NCBI GenBank assembly: GCA_002367255.1
Contig: DFBD01000174.1
Span: forward strand, 277-10,773
DNA: 10,497 nt
Direction of reading: 5' to 3'
Source of the DNA: Rhodobacterales bacterium UBA3089
Lineage (GTDB): Bacteria > Pseudomonadota > Alphaproteobacteria > Rhodobacterales > Rhodobacteraceae
In this document: one piece after another, positions 6,655 to 10,497 of the stretch
Position numbering within the stretch: position 1 is the stretch's first letter
Layout of the letters: every line of letters begins with the position of its first letter
Position numbers and translations under genes: made by a program
Notes under the pieces: generated by a model
Told to the model about the DNA's origin: nothing
What the model saw: only the letters and a program-made list of their open reading frames with translations
Databases searched by the model: none

Positions 6655-7758
6655 GGCTTCTCTCATCAACAGATATTCGAAGAACTTCATGCCGGCGATC
6701 CCGCCGACAACGATGAACGCGAATGTGATGTAGGAACCAAGCGCCATAGTCGATGCGCCGGAAACGGCCTGCCCGACGGTGCAGCCCAGCGCCACAACTC
6801 CGCCGATACCCATCAGCGCCGCACCAAACAGGTTGCGTGTGGTATCTTTGGTGTCTGCGAATGTCGCGATGGCGAATTTGCCGTGGATTATCGCACCAAT
6901 GAACCCGCCAAGAAGTGCGCCGAGGGTCGTTACAACCGCAAAGCTTGGTGTTGCGTAAGCCGTGAAGCGCATCAGGTAATCGAGTGTGTCACCAGAGGGG
7001 CGAACATATGTTAGCGATGCGAGCGCGACTGGTACATCTGCGAAATCATCCTGCGCCAGCCCTGTCAAAAGCCACGCGGCGGTAACGCAAAGACCTATAC
7101 CAACACCGGCGATGATGTGAACCGGCGAGGTACGAAACCCTTTGTCTTTAAAGATGTAGCCAAGGAATGCGGCCAGCACGACAACCAGAACGATGTTTCG
7201 CGCCATGCTGACATCAAGGCCAGTCAATGCCGCCAGAATATCGCCAGAGCGTTGTGAATCCAAACCGTAATCGGCAAGATTAATAGTAACTGGTGAGAAA
7301 ATCGCGACGCGTAGCGGGCCAAGAAGACCACCGATTGTCATATAGCCAAAAATACCAACAACAACCAGAACTATCAAGGAACGCAAGTCGCCGCCACCTG
7401 CCCGCACCAGATTTCTGCTGGTGCAACCTCCGGCGAATACCATGCCGAAGCCGAAAATTAGGCCGCCAACGATGTTGCCAAGCCAGTTGAAGCTGGGTGT
7501 TAGGTATAAGGAGCCGCTTAGATCAGCGATCCCTGCCACCTCGATTATCGTTGCACCGATAATGGCTGTCGCGGTGGCCAAAAGCCACGAGCGGAAGCGG
7601 CGGTAGTCGCCGAAATTCATGATATCCGAAATGGAGCCCATAGTGCAAAAATTAGTTCTAAAGACGATGTAACCGAAAACGATTCCGATCATCAGGCCGC
7701 CAAATCCCACATAGAGTGCCGGTGACTCTATGATTAAATCCCTTAGTGCGTCGATCAT
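6652..7758 (-). CDS. yeeE: YeeE/YedE-family sulfur-compound permease (TsuA-like)
   Basis: Inner-membrane protein of 368 residues with about nine hydrophobic segments, near 14-33, 58-75, 92-111, 126-147, 188-204, 213-235, 270-292, 310-330 and 341-357. It matches the YeeE/YedE (sulfur transport) family, whose studied member TsuA takes up thiosulfate by relaying the substrate along conserved pore cysteines. The corresponding positions are visible: C38 in RTNFCTMG, C112 in FAGGCTSRN and C326 in ALGCTVGQ; C224 is extra. The Gly-rich repeats around C112 and C326 give the internal two-fold symmetry of the family. The gene lies just downstream of the ArsR-type repressor on the same strand, 135 bases apart, behind its own palindromic operator-like site. 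The exact substrate (thiosulfate, persulfide or another sulfane compound) is unknown. An AAGGGAAG ribosome binding site supports the start. Confidence 0.87.
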   Translation of the reverse strand: MIDALRDLIIESPALYVGFGGLMIGIVFGYIVFRTNFCTMGSISDIMNFGDYRRFRSWLLATATAIIGATIIEVAGIADLSGSLYLTPSFNWLGNIVGGLIFGFGMVFAGGCTSRNLVRAGGGDLRSLIVLVVVGIFGYMTIGGLLGPLRVAIFSPVTINLADYGLDSQRSGDILAALTGLDVSMARNIVLVVVLAAFLGYIFKDKGFRTSPVHIIAGVGIGLCVTAAWLLTGLAQDDFADVPVALASLTYVRPSGDTLDYLMRFTAYATPSFAVVTTLGALLGGFIGAIIHGKFAIATFADTKDTTRNLFGAALMGIGGVVALGCTVGQAVSGASTMALGSYITFAFIVVGGIAGMKFFEYLLMREA

Positions 7759-7829
7759 AATACTTCCCTTGTTGCGTCATGCAGCTGCGCCCCAACCCGT
7801 AATTTGTAAACGGCTATTGGGTGGCAGGC

Positions 7830-7857
7830 AGTATAAAACATCATATTGTAATATGAT
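7830..7857 (-). promoter_or_regulatory. yeeE promoter region with 18-bp palindromic operator candidate
   Basis: ATCATATT-GT-AATATGAT (7840-7857) is a perfect palindrome with a 2-base centre. On the minus strand it sits just upstream of a TATACT -10 hexamer (7835-7830), covering the -35 position of a promoter for the yeeE-like gene. Its core TATTGTAAT resembles TATTCTAAT in the mrp and dsrE operators, so it is a reasonable target for the adjacent ArsR-type repressor. Binding is inferred. Confidence 0.6.
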
Positions 7858-7893
7858 AGTGTGTCTATTTCAGGGGATTTGAGGCGAGTAGTT

Positions 7894-8223
7894 TTAGGCC
7901 GTTTCTTCTACAGCAGGCTCAAAACAATAAATATCAGACAAAGTGCCCAGAATCCTTTCGGCCTCTTCGCTGGTGATCGAGTAAAAAATCGACTGCGCTT
8001 CGCGACGGGTAGAGACCAAATTTTCATAGCGAAGAATCGCCAGATGTTGTGACAAGGCTGATTGACCCAAGCCAACGAGTTTTTGCAATTCCTGCACGGA
8101 ATGTTCACCTTGGGCAAGGTTGCATAGGATCAGCAGACGCCATTGATTCGACATCACACGCAACAACCCGCTTACCTCCGAAGCTTTTTCTTCCAACTGT
8201 GAAAGGTCCAGATTCTTGATCAT
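7894..8223 (-). CDS. sqrR: ArsR/SmtB-family persulfide-sensing repressor (SqrR/BigR/YgaV type)
   Basis: A 109-residue winged-helix repressor. The helix-turn-helix covers about 42-65, with recognition helix SALSQHLAILR (55-65); a wing follows at about 70-84 and the C-terminal dimer helix at 85-100. It has exactly two cysteines, C34 in LLILCNL and C100 in SDIYCFEP. The 66-residue spacing equals that of the sensing pair in SqrR (C41/C107) and BigR (C42/C108). In those proteins sulfane sulfur links the pair by a polysulfide bridge and releases DNA. The metal-ligand ELCVCDL motif of arsenic/cadmium ArsR proteins is absent, which argues against a metal sensor. It is transcribed toward yeeE and away from dsrE-tusA, and its own promoter carries a candidate operator. 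Gene start at 8223 is likely, since the next ATG would remove the first helix. I use sqrR as the nearest name; bigR is as good. Confidence 0.85.
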   Translation of the reverse strand: MIKNLDLSQLEEKASEVSGLLRVMSNQWRLLILCNLAQGEHSVQELQKLVGLGQSALSQHLAILRYENLVSTRREAQSIFYSITSEEAERILGTLSDIYCFEPAVEETA

Positions 8224-8252
8224 GCCTCTAAAATCCTGTTTTGTATATGTAC

Positions 8253-8283
8253 TTACTAATATACGAATTTCATAATATTACAA
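8253..8283 (-). promoter_or_regulatory. repressor-gene promoter with autoregulatory operator candidate
   Basis: On the minus strand TTGTAA (8283-8278), a 16-base spacer and TATTAG (8261-8256) form a promoter ahead of the ArsR-type gene. The -10 lies in ATTC-GTATATTA-GTAA (8268-8253), an imperfect form of ATTC-N8-GAAT. It contains the 13-mer that is also found, in inverted sense, at the mrp promoter. A further TTGTAATAT, shared with the yeeE palindrome, overlaps the -35. Autorepression is inferred. Confidence 0.55.
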
Positions 8284-8333
8284 GGGTCTCCTGCTGCCTG
8301 CCTTCACGCAAGCCACAACAATTCCTTGTTTTG

Positions 8334-8380
8334 TTGACTCTTGGCAAATGATGGGTATTAGTTTATTCTAATTAAGGAAT
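8334..8380 (+). promoter_or_regulatory. dsrE-tusA promoter with SqrR/BigR-type operator
   Basis: ATTC-TAATTAAG-GAAT (8365-8380) is an exact ATTC-N8-GAAT. It overlaps the core promoter in either of two readings: TTGACT (8334-8339) with TATTAG (8356-8361) at a 16-base spacing, which puts the site at +1; or TTGGCA (8341-8346) with TATTCT (8364-8369) at a 17-base spacing, which puts the -10 inside the site. Either position suits repression by the divergently encoded ArsR-type protein. Confidence 0.66.
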
Positions 8381-8412
8381 TTACAATATACAATCAAAGG
8401 GAGAAACCAACC

Positions 8413-8919
8413 ATGCTGGACAGCGCAACCGACGGAAGCAATTCTAAAAGCATGTCGATTATCGTCACCAAAGGCACGCTTGATTGGGCATACCCGCCAT
8501 TTATTCTTGGCACAACTGGTGCTGCGATGGATATGGATGTTACAATGTTCTTTACATTCTACGGCCTTGGATTGCTGAAAAAAGACATGAATTTGAAGTT
8601 GTCCACACTTGGCAATCCAGCGATGGAAATGCCTATGATGGGCAAGCACATGGCGATGCCAAATATCATCGGCGGCCTTCCTGGCGCTGATAAAGGCGTG
8701 ACCGCTATGATGAAAAGTATGATGGCGAAAAAGGGCGTTGCTTCGATCGAAGACCTTCGCGAAGCTGCCGTTGAATCCGAGGTGCGCCTGATCGCATGCC
8801 AAATGACACTTGATCTGTTCGAGATTAAGGACACTGACCTGATTGACGGTGTGGAAATTGGTGGCGCGGCGACTGCCCTCGAAGTTGCGGGCAAAACAGA
8901 CATCAACTACTTCATGTAA
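8413..8919 (+). CDS. DsrE/DsrF/DrsH-like (DsrE2-type) sulfur-relay protein
   Basis: A 168-residue protein of the DrsE_2 branch of the DsrE/F/H family, whose members carry persulfide sulfur on a cysteine and exchange it with TusA. The N-terminal MSIIVTKGTLDWAYPPFILG (14-33) and the DVTMFFTFYGL strand (42-52) are typical of this branch. There is a single cysteine, C129, in LIACQMTLDLF, the position expected for the sulfur-bearing residue. The middle is very rich in methionine (NPAMEMPMMGKHMAMPN, 68-84; MM pairs at 99-104), a trait of DsrE2-like proteins. I see no long membrane helix beyond the moderately hydrophobic 27-55. A strong AAGGGAG ribosome binding site lies nine bases before the ATG. 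It is co-transcribed with tusA 36 bases downstream, from a promoter carrying an operator-like site. The exact partner and direction of sulfur flow are inferred. Confidence 0.85.
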   Translation: MLDSATDGSNSKSMSIIVTKGTLDWAYPPFILGTTGAAMDMDVTMFFTFYGLGLLKKDMNLKLSTLGNPAMEMPMMGKHMAMPNIIGGLPGADKGVTAMMKSMMAKKGVASIEDLREAAVESEVRLIACQMTLDLFEIKDTDLIDGVEIGGAATALEVAGKTDINYFM

Positions 8920-8955
8920 ACTAAGTATCACACTAACGGAAAGGTGCTATTTCAA

Positions 8956-9180
8956 ATGGCCGATCAAACACTAGACGCAAAAGGGCTTAACTGCCCACTT
9001 CCTATCATCAAAGCTAAGAAAGCGCTTAAAGGCATGTCTGCCAGTGAAATTCTGGCCATCGAATCCACAGATCCGGGTTCGGTTGCGGATTTTGCAGCGT
9101 TCTGCCGTCAGACTGGTAACGAGCTGGTAAGCTCTGAACAGTCCGGTGATGTTTACAACTTCGAGATCAAAAAATCCTGA
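8956..9180 (+). CDS. tusA: TusA-family sulfur carrier protein
   Basis: A 74-residue cytoplasmic sulfur carrier. It opens MADQTLDAKGLNCPLPIIKAKKAL in pattern, with the hallmark Cys-Pro-x-Pro at 13-16; C13 carries the persulfide. The alpha/beta fold follows through DPGSVADF (about 41-48) to the end, the normal TusA length. In sulfur oxidisers TusA works with DsrE-type proteins to bring sulfane sulfur to dissimilatory or heterodisulfide-type enzymes; in other bacteria it serves tRNA thiolation or molybdenum enzymes. Being directly behind a DsrE-like gene favours the sulfur-relay role. ATG at 8956 is chosen over GTG at 8944, because the GGAAAGG at 8938-8944 would then act as its ribosome binding site, though at a longish spacing. 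A strong terminator follows. Confidence 0.92.
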   Translation: MADQTLDAKGLNCPLPIIKAKKALKGMSASEILAIESTDPGSVADFAAFCRQTGNELVSSEQSGDVYNFEIKKS

Positions 9181-9205
9181 TCTGGCTGTTACTGATTAGT
9201 TAAAG

Positions 9206-9234
9206 CCCCGTCTGTTCAGGCGGGGTTTTTTCTT
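9206..9234 (+). terminator. terminator of dsrE-tusA overlapping the 3' end of the convergent gene
   Basis: CCCCGTCT (9206-9213) pairs with AGGCGGGG (9218-9225; one G-U pair) around the loop GTTC, followed by TTTTTTCTT. The stop codon of the convergent minus-strand amidotransferase gene (9218-9216) lies at the loop, so the right arm and T-run also encode its last residues. Confidence 0.93.
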
Positions 9235-10497
9235 GCCTTGACGTTGGCGACTTGATGCAAGAAGCATTCGACCCAAGGGTTTGAGGCCGTGTTTCGCATG
9301 TGGCAAAACCCGGCCATCAAGTTGTTAACGACGATACCATCATGCGCCCCCGAAACCCCCGCACCGCGCTTGACGTCAAAGCCGAATTTGGTGTCGGCTG
9401 GCAGGTTATCTACTTTAGCATAGTGAAACTCATGCGCCTTGAACGCACCGCTATCGATTTGCCAAGGGCAATCACCCGAGGGGCTTAACCGCGTATGCCC
9501 ACGCCCCTGTGGGCGTTCGCACATAACCGCGTCTCCGGGGATAACACCGACCATTTCGTGTTTGTTGCCCTGCCATTCCAATGTCTCGCATAGATACATC
9601 AAGCCGCCACACTCGGCGTATGTTGGCAGGCCCCCCTCGATAGCTTGCTTGATTTCATGTCGCATGTCGGCATTTGCTTCAAGTTTGGCCATTGAGGTCT
9701 CGGGAAATCCGCCACCGATAAACAGGCCATCTATGTCAGGCAAATGTGCATCGTTTATGGTATCAAAAAACACCAACTCTGCACCCGCCGCTTCAAACGC
9801 CTCAAAATCATCAGGGTAGTAAAATCCGAAAGCGGTATCCCGTGCCACCCCTATCCGAAGCCCTTTCGCAATCACATCGACCGGCGCGGCATGTGCAATT
9901 TCCAGTTCCGGTGCTGAAGCTGCGATCGCAATCAGTGCATCAAGGTCAATCGAATCTGCCATTGTGCGCCCCAGCGTATCAATCAACCCTTCGATCCTAC
10001 CTGTCTCGGAAGGTGTCGTCAGGCCCAGATGGCGTTCACCAATTTCAAGATCGTTGCTTCGGCCAACTGCACCCAGAACGGGAATGTCGGTGTACTCTTC
10101 GACTGCGGCTCGTAGTTTACCTTCATGGCGTGGACCACCGGTTTTATTCAGAATGACGCCTGCGATATTCACGCCTGCATCGAAAGCCTGATACCCCATC
10201 AACAACGGAGCAATCCCGCGTGTGGTACCGGTCGTATCCACGACCAACACCACCGGCGCCTTAATCAATTTGGCCATTGCTGCATTGGAATCCGCGCCGT
10301 GCAGATCAACTCCGTCATACAAACCTTTGTTGCTTTCAATGATCGAAATGTCCGCACCCCTTGCGCGGCTGCCAAGAAGGTGGCGGACTTCTCCTTCGTT
10401 CATTGTATTGAAATCGAGGTTATAGCAAGGTCGCCCGCTGGCCAGCCCAAGCCACATCGGGTCAATATAATCGGGGCCTTTTTTAAAGGTCTGAACC
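9216..10497 (-). CDS. dsrN: CobB/CbiA-family amidotransferase, probably sirohaem amidase DsrN; N-terminus cut by window edge
   Basis: Glutamine-dependent amidotransferase of the cobyrinate a,c-diamide synthase family; 426 residues are visible, and roughly 35 N-terminal residues with the P-loop lie beyond the right edge. The ATP-dependent synthetase half shows FKKGPDYIDPMWL at the edge, ESNKGLYDG (54-62 of the visible part) and VVDTTGTTRGIAP. The class I glutaminase half has the nucleophile in YAECGGLMY (visible C296) and HEFHY with a later His in FCHMRN. B12-making CobB/CbiA normally read EGVMGLFDG at the second site and GPDYIDP followed by a different helix. The NKGLYDG and DPMWL-ASGRPCYNLDF forms match what I recall of DsrN, which amidates sirohaem for dissimilatory sulfite reductase. 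The sulfur neighbours agree. A true cobyrinate or hydrogenobyrinate a,c-diamide synthase remains possible, since cbtBA lies 4 kb away. Family call is certain; DsrN is likely. Confidence 0.8.
   Translation of the reverse strand, partial: VQTFKKGPDYIDPMWLGLASGRPCYNLDFNTMNEGEVRHLLGSRARGADISIIESNKGLYDGVDLHGADSNAAMAKLIKAPVVLVVDTTGTTRGIAPLLMGYQAFDAGVNIAGVILNKTGGPRHEGKLRAAVEEYTDIPVLGAVGRSNDLEIGERHLGLTTPSETGRIEGLIDTLGRTMADSIDLDALIAIAASAPELEIAHAAPVDVIAKGLRIGVARDTAFGFYYPDDFEAFEAAGAELVFFDTINDAHLPDIDGLFIGGGFPETSMAKLEANADMRHEIKQAIEGGLPTYAECGGLMYLCETLEWQGNKHEMVGVIPGDAVMCERPQGRGHTRLSPSGDCPWQIDSGAFKAHEFHYAKVDNLPADTKFGFDVKRGAGVSGAHDGIVVNNLMAGFCHMRNTASNPWVECFLHQVANVKARKNPA

Noticed and set aside
8317..8336. 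Inverted repeat AACAA-TTCC-TTGTT near the dsrE promoter.
   Set aside because: Short and AT-only, with no similarity to the other operator candidates; probably chance.
8944..8955. GTG start four codons upstream for tusA.
   Set aside because: It would use part of the GGAAAGG ribosome binding site as the start codon, and MADQ at 8956 fits the family length.
1..10497. CRISPR arrays, insertion sequences, tRNA/rRNA genes and phage attachment sites.
   Set aside because: No spaced direct repeats, transposase-like frames, terminal inverted repeats or tRNA cloverleaf patterns were seen on either strand.

Overview
The window looks like a chromosomal segment from an alphaproteobacterium, most likely of the Rhodobacterales. 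The clues are a cytochrome c2-like protein behind an FnrL-type box, a CbtB/CbtA cobalt transporter behind a cobalamin riboswitch, and an SqrR/BigR-type persulfide-sensing ArsR repressor. GC content is moderate. Genes are tightly packed, with three clear hairpin terminators and convergent genes that touch or overlap. I see no insertion sequence, phage gene, tRNA, rRNA or CRISPR array.

Left part (1-3261): two minus-strand genes overlap by an ATGA, a phosphomannomutase/phosphoglucomutase followed by a DadA-like D-amino acid dehydrogenase that runs off the left edge. Divergent from them is a secreted mono-haem c-type cytochrome, with a near-perfect FNR box placed as in a class II FNR promoter and a strong terminator behind the gene.

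Middle (3262-5434): a lipoprotein of the endonuclease/exonuclease/phosphatase fold converges with cbtB-cbtA (minus strand). The cbtBA transcript starts with a cobalamin riboswitch and has a small hairpin abutting the cbtB ribosome binding site, so cobalt uptake is probably shut off when B12 is sufficient.

Right part (5435-10497): this is the most interesting block and appears to be a sulfur (reactive sulfane) island. It holds an Mrp-type Fe-S cluster carrier (+), a YeeE/YedE sulfur-compound permease (-), the SqrR/BigR-like ArsR repressor with the two diagnostic cysteines 66 residues apart (-), a DsrE-like protein and TusA (both +), and at the right edge a CobB/CbiA-type amidotransferase whose motifs fit DsrN (sirohaem amidase) better than a B12 enzyme (-). 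Related AT-rich operator-like sites lie in four promoters: mrp, yeeE, the repressor gene itself, and dsrE-tusA. Two of them are exact ATTC-N8-GAAT sequences, the form I recall for SqrR. I infer a persulfide-controlled local regulon that takes in sulfur import (YeeE), sulfur relay (TusA/DsrE) and Fe-S cluster delivery (Mrp). If the last gene is dsrN, a reverse-dissimilatory sulfite reductase (dsr) cluster may lie just beyond the right edge.
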